DNA of 52,297 bases from Chromatiales bacterium (ex Bugula neritina AB1) (GCA_001730015.1 MDLA01000156.1:1-52297); one strand, 5' to 3'. Shown: positions 8,135-23,860, numbered from the stretch's first letter. Notes: generated by a model from the sequence alone, not told the origin. Numbers and translations are program-made.

Positions 8135-9115
8135 CTATTGGTTTGCGATGATTTCCTTCACTACCGGACCCATCACTTCGAACATGGTGTCCTGTGCGGC
8201 CGTGGCAGTTGCAGAATCTGTGTAGAAAGAGGCCAGATCGTTTTTCGACATATACTTCTGGTAGCCTTTTAGATCGGCAATGTGTGCAATAGCAGCGCCT
8301 ACATCTTCTTTGACTTCATCGGGTACGCCCGCAGCGCCAAAAAGGCACATCAGGCCAGTGAAGTCGATACCATCGGTACCTTGCTCACTGAATGTTGAAA
8401 GATCTGGTGCCATTGGATCACGTTCTGCACCGGCTGACGCCAGAGCACGGATGTCTTTTTCAAAGCCAACCACGGTATTCACACCACCAAACACGGCTTC
8501 AACCGACTGTGAAACCAGTGCAGCACGTGCTTTTGATCCACCCTTGAAAGGAACTTTCTTGTGCGGGATGCCGTGGGTATCAAAGAAGATGTGGCCGATC
8601 GTGGCGTGCATGGTGGCCGCACCGGAAGTACCCCAGGTAATCTCTTTGCCGGATTCTTTGGCGTTGTCGATAAATTCCTGCATGGTGGTTGCCGGATTTG
8701 ACGTATGAACCTGCAGTGAAGTCACCAGCTGTGATGCGCAGCCAGGTTTACGAAATCTTCGGGAATGTGGTAGGGGCGATCATCGCCTTTCGCCTTTCGC
8801 CAGCTCACCAGCGATAAAGGTACCGATGTTGATCATATAGAGTGTGTAGCCATCAGCATCTTCACCAAGAACCGCTTTGGCCGCCTTTTGACCGGAGGCG
8901 CCTGGCAGATTGACGATGTACGCCGGCAGTCCGTTCATGGACGGTGCTTCGTGCATATACGACGCAAATCCGCGGGCGGTGGTGTCGGTGCCGCCACCAG
9001 CAGAGAAGCCGACCATGATCTTTACCGGCTTGGCAGGGTAGTCGGCCAGAGCCACTGTGCCCACGAGCATTGCAGTCGCTGCGACGCTTGTGGCAAATTT
9101 CTTAATAAAAGCCAT
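8135..9115 (-). pseudogene. tctC: TctC/Bug-type substrate-binding protein gene, broken by two indels
   Basis: This encodes the periplasmic receptor of the TTT transporter. The N-terminal part (9115-8780) has a signal peptide ending ALA|DYPAKPVKI and the family motif VGFSAGGGTDTTARGF; the C-terminal part (8725-8135) continues WGTSGAATMHATIGH and VPFKGGSKARAAL. Both are in the same reading frame but separated by a TGA at 8782-8780. A tandem duplication of GGCGAAA shifts the frame; removing one unit restores GDDRPYHIPEDFVN, and one extra G in CCTGGCTGC then restores LGCASQLVTSLQV. So the gene carries +7 and -1 changes that cancel in frame but expose the stop. The ATG at 9115 has a GGAGAG site. 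Decay and sequencing error are both possible; the duplication favours a real mutation. Confidence 0.85.
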
Positions 9116-9281
9116 TATTTAATTACTCTCCAGTATGGTGCAATCAGGGTGCGTGCTCTGATTGCTTGCGCGCCGATTGTAAACCCGATTGCGCGTATCA
9201 CTCACACACTATTAACCCGTATTAAATTTTGCATTGATATTTTGCGAGATACATACAATCCTGAACTTCTTTTCATTCAGT

Positions 9282-9317
9282 CGGTAAATGAGGTTCTATC
9301 GGTAAATGAGGTTCTAT
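9282..9317 (+). repeat. 18-bp tandem duplication carrying the ribosome-binding site
   Basis: CGGTAAATGAGGTTCTAT occurs twice head to tail (9282-9299 and 9300-9317). Each unit contains a GAGG Shine-Dalgarno; the second unit ends in the start codon of the CoA transferase gene, placing GAGG 5 bp from the ATG. Confidence 0.85.
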
Positions 9318-10485
9318 GTCAGAAACACATCCTTTTGAAGGCTTGCTGGTGATTGATTTTACACATGTTTTAGCCGGACCAGCCTGCTCCTATTACCTCG
9401 GCTTGCTTGGGGCACAAGTCATTAAGGTCGAGTCGACAGGCAAAGGTGACGCAATTCGTCACCGCGGAGGAACCGATGCAGGAGCGGCAGAATCGGGTAT
9501 GAGTACGTCCTACCTGACCCAGGGCGCGGGCAAAAAATCGATGGCGCTTGACCTGGAAACTCCTGATGGTCTTCGTCAATTCCATCATCTGCTGGCGCAG
9601 GCTGATATCCTGGTTGAAAACCATATTCCCGAAACCATGCGACGCCTGCAACTGGATGAAAAATCACTGGCGTCCCGGCATCCACATCTGATCCACTGTG
9701 CCATGACCGGCTATGGTCGCGGCGGACCACAGGAGAACACAGCAGCCTATGACGTAAATATCCAGGCCGCGTGCGGATTGATGGAAGCGACAGGCACACA
9801 GGAAAGCGGGCCGATTCGCGCTGGCGCACCGGTGCTCGATTACGGTACTGCACTTGCTGCCGGTTTCGCGGTTTCTGCCGCACTGTATGAGCGTGCCTCG
9901 ACCGGCCAGGGGACTTTTATAGATGTTTCGATGCTGGAAACCGGTTTGTCTCTGATGAGCTCGTCAGTGACTGATTATCTTAAAACCGGCAATGTGCCAA
10001 AACGTCGCGGTAATCTAGCTAACAGTCGTTCGCCCGGAGCTGGCAGTTTTCCATGCAAAGAAGGTGTGATGTCCCTGGGTGTGAATGAAGAATCTCATTT
10101 TGAGTATCTTGCAAATGCGCTTGGCCGCACAGACTGGCTAAGTGATGCACGCTTTGCACAGCGTAGTATTCGAAAGGCTAATGCTACTGCACTTGCCACT
10201 GAAATCGAGCATGAGCTCGCAACGAAAACAGCACAGGAATGGGAGCCGATACTGCAGTCGGCTGGAGTTCCTTCTGCTCGATTACGCAGTCTTCCGGAAG
10301 CGTTGTCTTCTGATCAGGTTAAAGACCGTGGTTTTGTGCAAACAACCGATGATGGCATTGCTGTACCGACATTGCCGTTTCGAATTGGCGGAGCCGATGC
10401 CTATGCCCCGAATTCGACAGCACCAGTGAATGGGGAGCACAGCGCTGAAATTGCGGCGTGGCTTGAATCGTTAAAAGAAGAATGA
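9316..10485 (+). CDS. CaiB/BaiF family (class III) CoA transferase
   Basis: A 389-residue cytoplasmic class III CoA transferase that moves CoA between carboxylic acids. Characteristic blocks are LLVIDFTHVLAGP at the N-terminus, LGAQVIKVES, the segment AMTGYGRGGP followed by AAYD with the catalytic aspartate at Asp146, and DVSMLETGLSLM. Length is normal. It is transcribed divergently from tctC across a 200-bp region, which suggests it activates the acid brought in by that transporter; donor and acceptor cannot be told from sequence. The Shine-Dalgarno region is duplicated. Downstream is a short inverted repeat. Confidence 0.92.
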   Translation: MSETHPFEGLLVIDFTHVLAGPACSYYLGLLGAQVIKVESTGKGDAIRHRGGTDAGAAESGMSTSYLTQGAGKKSMALDLETPDGLRQFHHLLAQADILVENHIPETMRRLQLDEKSLASRHPHLIHCAMTGYGRGGPQENTAAYDVNIQAACGLMEATGTQESGPIRAGAPVLDYGTALAAGFAVSAALYERASTGQGTFIDVSMLETGLSLMSSSVTDYLKTGNVPKRRGNLANSRSPGAGSFPCKEGVMSLGVNEESHFEYLANALGRTDWLSDARFAQRSIRKANATALATEIEHELATKTAQEWEPILQSAGVPSARLRSLPEALSSDQVKDRGFVQTTDDGIAVPTLPFRIGGADAYAPNSTAPVNGEHSAEIAAWLESLKEE

Positions 10486-10503
10486 GCGTGGAGCTATGGA
10501 CGG

Positions 10504-10522
10504 CAATCTATAGTTTAGATTG
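10504..10522 (+). terminator. Small perfect stem-loop after the CoA transferase gene
   Basis: CAATCTA TAGTT TAGATTG, a 7-bp perfect stem with a 5-nt loop, 19 bp after the stop codon. AT-rich and without a long T run, so a weak terminator or an operator are both possible. Confidence 0.3.
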
Positions 10523-10694
10523 AGTTTCATTCATCCTTGCGGAAAAGCAGCAGAATACTGACTTGGATATAGACAACACGTACGCGATATTAACTATGGG
10601 GGAAAACCTGTAGACTAAGCAGCAAATAAACAAGCCATCGCATAGGAAATTACTCTTGTGAAACGGCAGAAAAGCAGCGGGAAAAAAGGATAAT

Positions 10695-11978
10695 GTGGTG
10701 ACTACCAACAACGTTGTCATTGCCGGAGGTGGAATTGGCGGGCTCACGCTGGCGCTCACTTTGCATCAGATCGGGGTGCCCTGTGTGGTTGTTGAGGCTG
10801 CACGTGAGATGCGCCCTCTGGGTGTAGGCATTAATATTCAGCCCAACGCTGTTCGTGAACTTCTCGAAGCCGGAATCGAATTATCAAACCTTGACTCAAT
10901 CGGTGTGCCTGCCCTTGAGTGGGCGTTGGTCGGACTCAACGGAAAAGAAGTGTATAGCGAACCACGCGGGCTGGAAGCGGGCTATAAGTGGCCGCAATAC
11001 GCCGTGCATCGCGGGCAGTTACTGATGATGCTGTATAACAAAGTGATCGAGCGGCTGGGCAAAGATGCTGTTATGCTCGGCCGCCGGGTTAGCGGCTACC
11101 AAAAAAACACAGACGGCGTAACTGTTTTTCTACAATCGCCCGAAGGTGAGCAAACCGCACTATACAGCCAGGTACTGATCGGCGCTGATGGCATACATTC
11201 ATCGGTGCGTGCACAAATGCATCCGGTGCAACCACCTATCCACTGGGGCGGCGCGGTGATGTGGCGCGGCACCGCCACAGTCAGACCCATGCGAACCTCA
11301 TCGTCATTTATCGGGCTGGGGACACACCGGCATCGCATGGTAATTTACCCGATCTCGCACCTCGAAAAAGATGGCACGGCCCTGGTCAACTGGATAGCAG
11401 AAGTTACTGTCGATAATGCCGACGGCTGGCAGCAGGACGGCTGGTTTCGAGAAGTGGACATCGATCACTTCATCCATCACTTCGAGCACTTTAAGTACGA
11501 CTGGCTCGATGTGCCGGCTATGCTGCGCAGCGCCGATTGCGCCTACGAAAACCCGATGATCGATCGCGATCCCGTACCCACGTGGGTGGACGGCCCGGTG
11601 GCGCTAATGGGAGACGCCGCCCACGCAATGTACCCGACCGGTTCCAATGGAGCCAGCCAGGCCATTGTCGATGCTCGCGTTATCGGAGCAAAAATGCTTG
11701 AGCACGGTGTAACTGATATTGCACTCGACGCATACAATGATCAGCTGTGCAGCAAGGTATCGGAGTTGGTACTTCGTAATCGTGGCGCAGGTCCGTTTGT
11801 CTTGCTGAATCTTCTAGACGACAGATGCGGTGGACTGTTCGATGATATCGAAGAAGTGCTGCCACTCGAAGAGCGAAACGATTTAATGGCACGCTACAAA
11901 CAGGCTGCCGGATTTGCAATTGAAGAATTGAACGCAGCGCCGCCGACCATTGCCGCTGGATCGAAGGTGTCATCCTGA
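10695..11978 (+). CDS. FAD-dependent monooxygenase (PhzS/salicylate hydroxylase-like)
   Basis: A 427-residue class A flavin hydroxylase. The FAD-binding motif AGGGIGGLTLAL is near residues 10-21, the DG motif is LIGADGIHSSVR, and the second FAD motif is ALMGDAAHAMYPTGSNGASQ. These enzymes use NAD(P)H and O2 to hydroxylate an aromatic acid or phenol, sometimes with decarboxylation; PhzS and salicylate hydroxylase are the nearest named types by motif. Start is GTG at 10695 or GTG at 10698; AAGGA lies 4 or 7 bp upstream, so the second fits slightly better. It stands 1 kb before the polyketide operon on the same strand and could tailor its product, but catabolism is as likely. Confidence 0.88.
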   Translation: MVTTNNVVIAGGGIGGLTLALTLHQIGVPCVVVEAAREMRPLGVGINIQPNAVRELLEAGIELSNLDSIGVPALEWALVGLNGKEVYSEPRGLEAGYKWPQYAVHRGQLLMMLYNKVIERLGKDAVMLGRRVSGYQKNTDGVTVFLQSPEGEQTALYSQVLIGADGIHSSVRAQMHPVQPPIHWGGAVMWRGTATVRPMRTSSSFIGLGTHRHRMVIYPISHLEKDGTALVNWIAEVTVDNADGWQQDGWFREVDIDHFIHHFEHFKYDWLDVPAMLRSADCAYENPMIDRDPVPTWVDGPVALMGDAAHAMYPTGSNGASQAIVDARVIGAKMLEHGVTDIALDAYNDQLCSKVSELVLRNRGAGPFVLLNLLDDRCGGLFDDIEEVLPLEERNDLMARYKQAAGFAIEELNAAPPTIAAGSKVSS

Positions 11979-12069
11979 TGTGTTAACTGGTGTTTAACCG
12001 GTATTTAATTAGTACAGTCGATCAGAGTACAGTAGAAGCTGACATTCGCCCCACAAGGATATAAGGATA

Positions 12070-12582
12070 ATGGCAGAGCAGGATAAGCCTATTGCAGGTG
12101 GATGCGCATGCGGGCATGTGCGCTATAGATTAACTTCAGAACCCATGATCGTTCATTGCTGTCATTGCAGCTGGTGTCAGCGTGAGAGTGGCGCCGCATT
12201 CGCGGTCAATGCGCTGATTGAAGCAGATCGGGTGGAGCTGACCAAAGGCAATACAGTCGAGGTTCCGACCCCTTCTGTAAGCGGTGCAGGACAACGATTT
12301 TCTCGCTGCCCGAATTGTCAGGTAACGTTGTGGACGAATTACCTTGGCATGAGCGGAGGCATGGGCGAGATGATTCGTTTCGTTAGAGTCGGCACCCTTG
12401 ATGACCCGGCGCCGTTTCCGCCTGATGTCCATATTTACACTTCAACCAAAATGCCCTGGGTTGCTCTTCCACCGGATGCGCCCGCTTTTGAAGAATTTTA
12501 TGCGACAAAAAATGTTTGGTTACCGGCAAGTCTGGAGCGGCGCAAAGTATTGCAGGCTGCGGCGGGCTCCCCTGTGCCCTGA
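12070..12582 (+). CDS. GFA/CENP-V-domain zinc protein
   Basis: A 170-residue protein of the glutathione-dependent formaldehyde-activating family. Zinc-binding cysteines are visible: Cys12 and Cys14 (GGCACGHV), Cys30, Cys31, Cys33 and Cys36 (HCCHCSWCQRESGA), Cys80 and Cys83 (SRCPNCQ). Despite the name, most members have no proven enzyme activity. An AAGGA-type ribosome site precedes the ATG. It lies between the flavin hydroxylase and the polyketide promoter, with about 90 bp of non-coding sequence upstream and 160 bp before the predicted promoter. Confidence 0.85.
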   Translation: MAEQDKPIAGGCACGHVRYRLTSEPMIVHCCHCSWCQRESGAAFAVNALIEADRVELTKGNTVEVPTPSVSGAGQRFSRCPNCQVTLWTNYLGMSGGMGEMIRFVRVGTLDDPAPFPPDVHIYTSTKMPWVALPPDAPAFEEFYATKNVWLPASLERRKVLQAAAGSPVP

Positions 12583-12746
12583 TCGCCAGCGCGGGTCTGA
12601 CCTGGCCTGTGCTGCACATTGATATATGCAGAAACAAAGGCGATAGTCATAATTCTGTGGCAGATGCTGACTTCAGATAATTTGTAGTTTTCACAAGTGA
12701 GCGAAAGTGCGAGCGATACAGGCAGTTTCTGTGTCGTCGCAAGGGC

Positions 12747-12775
12747 TTACCACGAAACCGGTCGAGCGCTACAAT
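12747..12775 (+). promoter_or_regulatory. Predicted promoter of the polyketide operon
   Basis: TTACCA (12747-12752), 17 bp, TACAAT (12770-12775). It is about 55 bp before the acyl carrier protein start and the best sigma-70-like match in the gap after the GFA gene. Confidence 0.45.
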
Positions 12776-12785
12776 ACAGGTCACT

Positions 12786-12800
12786 CCGGACCGTGTCCGG
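12786..12800 (+). promoter_or_regulatory. Short GC-rich hairpin at the predicted transcript start
   Basis: CCGGAC CGT GTCCGG, a 6-bp perfect stem with a 3-nt loop, about 10 bp downstream of the TACAAT box. It could be an operator or a 5' end stabiliser. Confidence 0.3.
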
Positions 12801-12829
12801 TCTATAGCAAATCGTTCGAGGATGCGAAA

Positions 12830-13072
12830 GTGACTACAAGAGATATCGTTCAGACCAGGCTTGCCGCTGTGGTTGCCGAGCATTCACCCATGCCGTTTCC
12901 CGATGCCATCGACGACGACGACGAGCTGGATGTTTTTGGTCTGGACTCGCTTGCCTTCATGAGTTTACTAACCGCAATCGAAAAAGAAGTCGGCTACATT
13001 CCCAAACCCATTTTAGAAGGCGATCTCTATCCGGAGACTTTCGGTGAGCTGGTATCGGCGTACGGCGAGTAA
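12830..13072 (+). CDS. Stand-alone acyl carrier protein
   Basis: An 80-residue acyl carrier protein. The phosphopantetheine site is FGLDSLAF with Ser40; acidic residues before it (DDDDELDVF) and the helical spacing fit the family. I start it at the GTG at 12830, which has GAGG 8 bp upstream; an open frame extends back to 12707 but encodes nothing ACP-like. It ends 10 bp before the ligase start and heads the three-gene operon with ligase and synthase, so it probably carries the acyl or aryl group activated by the ligase. No phosphopantetheinyl transferase is in the window, so one must be supplied from elsewhere. Confidence 0.88.
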   Translation: MTTRDIVQTRLAAVVAEHSPMPFPDAIDDDDELDVFGLDSLAFMSLLTAIEKEVGYIPKPILEGDLYPETFGELVSAYGE

Positions 13073-13081
13073 TACCCTTTG

Positions 13082-14632
13082 ATGAAAGCTGCCGACCTCC
13101 CGCTGTACTACAACATGTGCGAAATTCTCGAGCATAATCTCGACACTCGTGCCAACAAAACCGCGCTACTTTGCGAAGACAGATCGATGACCTTCGGCGA
13201 GGTTTCCCGTCAGGTGAATCAGGCAGGCAATGCGCTGAAAAAGCTCGATGTCCGATTTGGCGATTGCGTTGCCATCCTCTGTCCGGATTGCCCGGAGTGG
13301 GTCATCTCATTCTTTGCAGCCACGAAAATCGGTGCAACAGCGCTGGGTATGAATACGCTGCTCAAAACAGAAGAGTACGATTACATCCTCGGTGATTCAC
13401 GTGCCCGTGTACTGATTGTTCACGACAGTCTGCTGGATGCGATCAAGCCCGTTCTGGCCAATCACTTAACTCTGCTGAAGGTGGTGGTTATAGGTAATAC
13501 TGTCGATCCTGAATATACGGCTTTTACTGACTGGATTGCGAGCGAAGAAGAAACGCTGGCCGCAGCGCACACGCATCGCGATGACTTCTGTTCCCTGCAT
13601 TATTCCAGCGGGACCACCGGTATGCCGAAAGGCGTTTTGCACGCTCATAAAGACTATCCGTTAATCGCGCAGCTGTCCGGCGTTGATGTATTCGGGATCA
13701 CAGAAGGCGACCGCACCTTTTCGGTCGCCAAGCTTTTTTTCGTTTACGGTATTGGCGGCAATCTGATCTTCCCATGGTACGTGGGTGCAAGCTGCGTGTT
13801 GTATGCCGGATCGCCGCGCCAGGTGGCAGGTGTACTGAAAACAATCGAAACCTGCCAGCCAACGGTGTTTGTTGGCGTACCTACGGTCTATGGCGCTATT
13901 CTCGCGCTGCCTGAATTTGACAAGCGCTACAAACTCAATTCTATCCGACTCTGCCTGTCCGCCGGGGAGGCGCTGCCGGCACCGGCATGGCAAACCTGGA
14001 AAGACGCTACCGGGCTTGAAATTCTCGACACCATCGGCTGTACCGAAACTTATCACACCTTCATGGCCAACCAGCCCGGTGCGATTCGACCGGGCAGCAG
14101 TGGCAAACCGATAGGTGGCTATGATGTACGTCTGGTCGACGAAAACGGCAACGATGTAGCGGCAGGGGAAGTGGGGCATTTGATGGTCCGTGGCGAATCG
14201 TCGGCGCTGTTTTATCTACACCAATGCGAAAAAAGCCGCCACACGTTTCGCGGTGAGTGGCTGTTCACCGGCGATCAATACCGGAGAGACGAAGACGGTT
14301 ACTACTGGCACGCCGGGCGCGGCGATGACATGCTCAAAGTCGGCGGGCTGTGGGTGTCGCCAGTCGAAATAGAAAACGCCCTGTGCGAACATGAGGCCGT
14401 TAGCGAGTGCGCTGTGGTGGGGCATCACGACAACGCACAACTGCTTAAGCCCAAAGCGTTTGTGTGCCTGCACGAAAACCGCGAAGCCTCAAAAGAAGTG
14501 CTGGGCGAACTATTAAAACTCTGCGCCGGAAAACTGGACGCGCACAAGCGCCCGCGCTGGATAGAATTCATTGATCTATTACCTAGAACCGCTACCGGCA
14601 AAGTGCAGCGCTATAGACTGCGCGAGCTATAA
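13082..14632 (+). CDS. Benzoate-CoA ligase-like acyl/aryl-activating enzyme (ANL superfamily)
   Basis: A 516-residue ANL adenylating enzyme. The AMP-binding P-loop is HYSSGTTGMPKG; KLFFVYGIGGNLIFP resembles the KLFF(A/V)YG block of benzoate- and hydroxybenzoate-CoA ligases; further core motifs are IGCTETYHTF, ELFTGDQY-like GEWLFTGDQYRRDEDG and, at the end, PRTATGKVQRYRL with the catalytic lysine. It activates a carboxylic acid as acyl-AMP and transfers it to CoA or to a carrier protein. Position between a free ACP and a PKS suggests loading of an aryl starter on the ACP. ATG at 13082 preferred over TTG at 13079. Four bases separate its stop from the PKS start. Confidence 0.88.
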   Translation: MKAADLPLYYNMCEILEHNLDTRANKTALLCEDRSMTFGEVSRQVNQAGNALKKLDVRFGDCVAILCPDCPEWVISFFAATKIGATALGMNTLLKTEEYDYILGDSRARVLIVHDSLLDAIKPVLANHLTLLKVVVIGNTVDPEYTAFTDWIASEEETLAAAHTHRDDFCSLHYSSGTTGMPKGVLHAHKDYPLIAQLSGVDVFGITEGDRTFSVAKLFFVYGIGGNLIFPWYVGASCVLYAGSPRQVAGVLKTIETCQPTVFVGVPTVYGAILALPEFDKRYKLNSIRLCLSAGEALPAPAWQTWKDATGLEILDTIGCTETYHTFMANQPGAIRPGSSGKPIGGYDVRLVDENGNDVAAGEVGHLMVRGESSALFYLHQCEKSRHTFRGEWLFTGDQYRRDEDGYYWHAGRGDDMLKVGGLWVSPVEIENALCEHEAVSECAVVGHHDNAQLLKPKAFVCLHENREASKEVLGELLKLCAGKLDAHKRPRWIEFIDLLPRTATGKVQRYRLREL

Positions 14633-14635
14633 CAC

Positions 14636-20893
<6,258 letters not shown>

Positions 20894-20984
20894 GTGAACT
20901 TTATTCCCTTGTGAAACGAAATATCGTTTTGTATTCCTGATCTGCTAATCAACGATGGAGCATTAAAGAGTCACCTTTGATCTA

Positions 20985-21159
20985 GCCCGCATTTTTCACG
21001 GGATTGACGGGATCTCACCTGATCTTTGATTCCACAAAGAATTTTTTCTCTTGCAAATATCTGTAAGTATTCGACGCGAGAAGAAGATACAATGTGAAAA
21101 CCCTTGCCGTGAAAAAATAAGGTCTACCGATATCCTCGCCACCCATGAATAATGCGGGC
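20985..21159 (+). repeat. Family A repeat, complete copy (175 bp)
   Basis: Ends are GCCCGCATTTTTCACGGG and, inverted, GCCCGCATTATTCATGGG, with TA on both sides. It lies between the PKS stop and the convergent TPR gene. Its right end provides the TAG stop codon of that gene (21161-21159 on the minus strand). Confidence 0.8.
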
Positions 21160-21872
21160 TAAAGCTCCAGCTGATTCAATAAATTCACAATTTCCAGGGT
21201 TTTATTGTCATCTTCTCCAAAGGTTGTTTTGCTCGCAGCTAACGCCCTTTCATAATAGGATTTTGCAATAGCATTTTCATTTTTTATGATATGCATTGCG
21301 GCTAATTTTTTAAATGTAGCAATGGTGCCCTCATTATTTAGTCTCATATGCTTAAGCCTGGATTTATGCATACTGGTTGTAAAGCCGTCATCCTGCTCTT
21401 CGGCTTCAGTTGTGTCGCCGATCCTCCAGGATAATGCCTGTTCAAAGTACCTTAGTGCCTGGTCGTACTGTTGCTGTTCCTCTGCCATAACGCCTAGCTG
21501 GTAATAGGTGTTAGCAAAGGCAAATACGTCATTTTTAGGCAGTTGCTCTTTAATTTTCAAAGAATATAAATAGTGGTTCCTTTTTTCTGTTGTATTGCCA
21601 ATTGCAGAATGCAGCTGGGCCATGTCTTCATACATTGCGGCCGTCTCAGCAGTAATCTCATTGCCGTTATTTTTTCTAGCATCTATTAATTTCTGATAAT
21701 ACTTCAGTGCCTTATTATGATTCCCTTCCGCTACGGCCTCTTTTAACAACAGCTCGTCTCTGCTTTTACCTATATCGCCAAAAAAGTCAGGGTTAGTCAC
21801 ATGTATTATTATCGCCGTAACGATTAATGAAATAACGGTATAAAATATTATGTTCGATTGATGATTGGTCAT
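21159..21872 (-). CDS. Membrane-anchored TPR protein
   Basis: A 237-residue protein with one N-terminal membrane helix (about residues 8-25, FYTVISLIVTAIIIHV) and a soluble region with at least four tetratricopeptide-like helix pairs: around 40-66 (KALKYYQKLI), 75-110 (AMYEDMAQLHSAIGN), 118-150 (ANTYYQLGVMAEEQQQYDQA then LRYFEQAL) and 180-215 (KKLAAMHIIKNENAIAKSYY). It probably acts as a protein-interaction scaffold on the periplasmic side; partner unknown. A GGAAAGG site precedes the ATG. It is more AT-rich than its neighbours, a mild sign of separate origin. The stop codon lies in the family A repeat. Confidence 0.8.
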   Translation of the reverse strand: MTNHQSNIIFYTVISLIVTAIIIHVTNPDFFGDIGKSRDELLLKEAVAEGNHNKALKYYQKLIDARKNNGNEITAETAAMYEDMAQLHSAIGNTTEKRNHYLYSLKIKEQLPKNDVFAFANTYYQLGVMAEEQQQYDQALRYFEQALSWRIGDTTEAEEQDDGFTTSMHKSRLKHMRLNNEGTIATFKKLAAMHIIKNENAIAKSYYERALAASKTTFGEDDNKTLEIVNLLNQLEL

Positions 21873-21960
21873 GTCACCTTTCCTTATTGTTAATTAACCA
21901 GTTTGCCGATTTCTACACCCGGTTGTTGTAAACTTACAGTACCAGTGGTGTGGCCTTCGA

Positions 21961-23511
21961 ATGGCCGCATTTCGAATCCATAAGGCAAATTCATTGACTG
22001 CATATCAACAGCTCGTCGACCGTTTCCAGCAAATTCACCGACTCGATCATGCCACTACCTTTCTAAGCTGGGATCAGATGGTAATGATGCCGGAGCGGGG
22101 CAATGAGGCGCGCTCTGCCAGTATGGCTGAAATTGCCGGTATCCGTCACTCGCTGTTAACAGCCGACGAATTACCGGACTTGTTCGCCGAAGCTGATTCC
22201 GAATTGCCGCAGCTGCCTCCGGAACAACGAGCTTTGCAGAGCCGCAGTCTGCATGAAATGCAGCGCAGCTGGGGGGAATCGAACTGTCTGCCCGCCGAGC
22301 TTGTAAAAGCGAAGATCATGGTGGGCTCTCGGTGCGAGCACGGCTGGCGCAGTCAGCGTGCAGACAACGACTGGCCGGGTTTTTTAAAGAATTTCCGCGA
22401 GGTGGTAAAGCTTGCCCGTGAGGAGGCTTCGCTACGTCAGGCGGCAGCAATAACTGAAATTGCCACTCCTTATGAAGCCTTGCTTGATCTGCACTGCGCC
22501 GGTGATACGCAGGCGATGATTGATCAGGCGTTTGCTCGACTAAGGCAGACACTGCCTGAATTGTTGCAGCAGGTTGTCGAAAAGCAATCGACACGTCCGA
22601 CACAGTCGATGCAGGGCGTTTATCCGGTCGCGCAGCAAAAGCAGCTTAGCGAAGCTCTGATGCAATCTCTAGGGTTTGATTTTTCGGCCGGCCGGCTTGA
22701 TGTCAGCTTGCATCCGTTCAGTACCGGTGTGCAAGGTGATTTGCGTATTACCACTCGCTACTCCGAGGACGAATTCGCCCAGGCCTTGCAGGCCACTGCT
22801 CACGAGACCGGCCACTCAAGTTACGAAGGCGGGCTACCGTCGCAATGGCAGGGTCTTCCGGTAGGGCAATCGCGAAATATGTGCATTCATGAAAGCCAGA
22901 GTCTGCTGTTTGAAAAGCAACTGTTTCTATCACGCGCCTTCACCGAATATTTTACGCCTGCAGTGCACCGCGAACTTTCAGCAGCCAGCAACTTTGATGC
23001 AGAAACCTTGTGGCGTGCGTATACGGTTGTGGAACCGGGCTATATTCGCGTTGAGGCAGATGAAGTAACTTATCCGCTGCATGTAATACTGCGTTATGAA
23101 ATAGAAAGTGCATTGATCAATGGCGAAATTGAAGCCGACGTAATTCCTGACATGTGGCACCAACGCATGCAATCCTATTTAGGATTATCTACCGAAGGAG
23201 ACTACACCCGCGGGTGCCTGCAGGATATCCACTGGACCGATGGCGCATTTGGTTATTTCCCGTCATACACGTTGGGGGCACTGAATGCGGCACAGCTATT
23301 TGCCAGCATCCGTCAATCCAATCCTGACTGGCAGCAACGCTTGCAACAGGGTGAAATCACATTTATACGTGACTGGCTTGAAGAGCATATCTGGAGCCAG
23401 GGGTGTCTGCACGGTTCGCAGCAGTTGATGATCAATGCCACTGGTGAGGGTATAAATGCGGACTATTTTCTGCAGCACTTGCAGGCACGGTATCTGGATG
23501 AAGCCTATTGA
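21961..23511 (+). CDS. M32 family metallocarboxypeptidase (Taq-type)
   Basis: A 516-residue zinc carboxypeptidase, the usual M32 length. The active-site motif is HETGH (His281, Glu282, His285) with the third zinc ligand in IHESQSLLFEKQ (Glu311); the N-terminal DHATTFLSWDQMVMMP and the late GAFGYFPSYTLGALNAAQ are strong family signatures. It trims C-terminal residues from peptides in the cytoplasm. The ATG at 21961 has no clear Shine-Dalgarno. It is transcribed divergently from the TPR gene with 88 bp between the starts, and looks like a single-gene unit. Confidence 0.95.
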   Translation: MAAFRIHKANSLTAYQQLVDRFQQIHRLDHATTFLSWDQMVMMPERGNEARSASMAEIAGIRHSLLTADELPDLFAEADSELPQLPPEQRALQSRSLHEMQRSWGESNCLPAELVKAKIMVGSRCEHGWRSQRADNDWPGFLKNFREVVKLAREEASLRQAAAITEIATPYEALLDLHCAGDTQAMIDQAFARLRQTLPELLQQVVEKQSTRPTQSMQGVYPVAQQKQLSEALMQSLGFDFSAGRLDVSLHPFSTGVQGDLRITTRYSEDEFAQALQATAHETGHSSYEGGLPSQWQGLPVGQSRNMCIHESQSLLFEKQLFLSRAFTEYFTPAVHRELSAASNFDAETLWRAYTVVEPGYIRVEADEVTYPLHVILRYEIESALINGEIEADVIPDMWHQRMQSYLGLSTEGDYTRGCLQDIHWTDGAFGYFPSYTLGALNAAQLFASIRQSNPDWQQRLQQGEITFIRDWLEEHIWSQGCLHGSQQLMINATGEGINADYFLQHLQARYLDEAY

Positions 23512-23618
23512 TAAGGAGTCGGGTTTCCATCCGCGCTGTTTTCTGGTGTAGAGGTTCTTTTGTAAAATCTGACAAAACCTGGCACATCTGCACGATAAAT
23601 TGCCACTCAAGATATCTA

Positions 23619-23713
23619 GCCCGCATTATTCACGGGATTGACGGAATCTCACCTGATCTTTGATTCCACAGATAGTATTTACTCTTGCAAGTATCAGTTA
23701 GTATTCGGCGCAG
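23619..23713 (+). repeat. Family A repeat, 3'-truncated copy
   Basis: Matches the left half of the family (TA, GCCCGCATTATTCACGGG, then GAATCTCACCTGATCTTTG) and stops resembling it after about 23713. The right half and its terminal repeat are missing. It lies in the 500-bp gap between the M32 and PhoX-like genes, where only the promoter at 23861 is otherwise seen. Confidence 0.7.
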
Positions 23714-23860
23714 TACAACCGATACTATTCGATGACCCCGGAGCCTTGTCACTGCGTTGTCGGGAGCACTGTATCCCGATGAACAGGCGATTTTAATTGA
23801 CCCATCGGCAGGCGGAAACTGTTTCCATTGTCCATGGCCTGACAACTTATCATTGAATCG

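Noticed and set aside
12707..12829. N-terminal extension of the acyl carrier protein
   Set aside because: The extra 41 residues look non-coding, contain the predicted promoter and hairpin, and the GTG at 12830 has its own Shine-Dalgarno.
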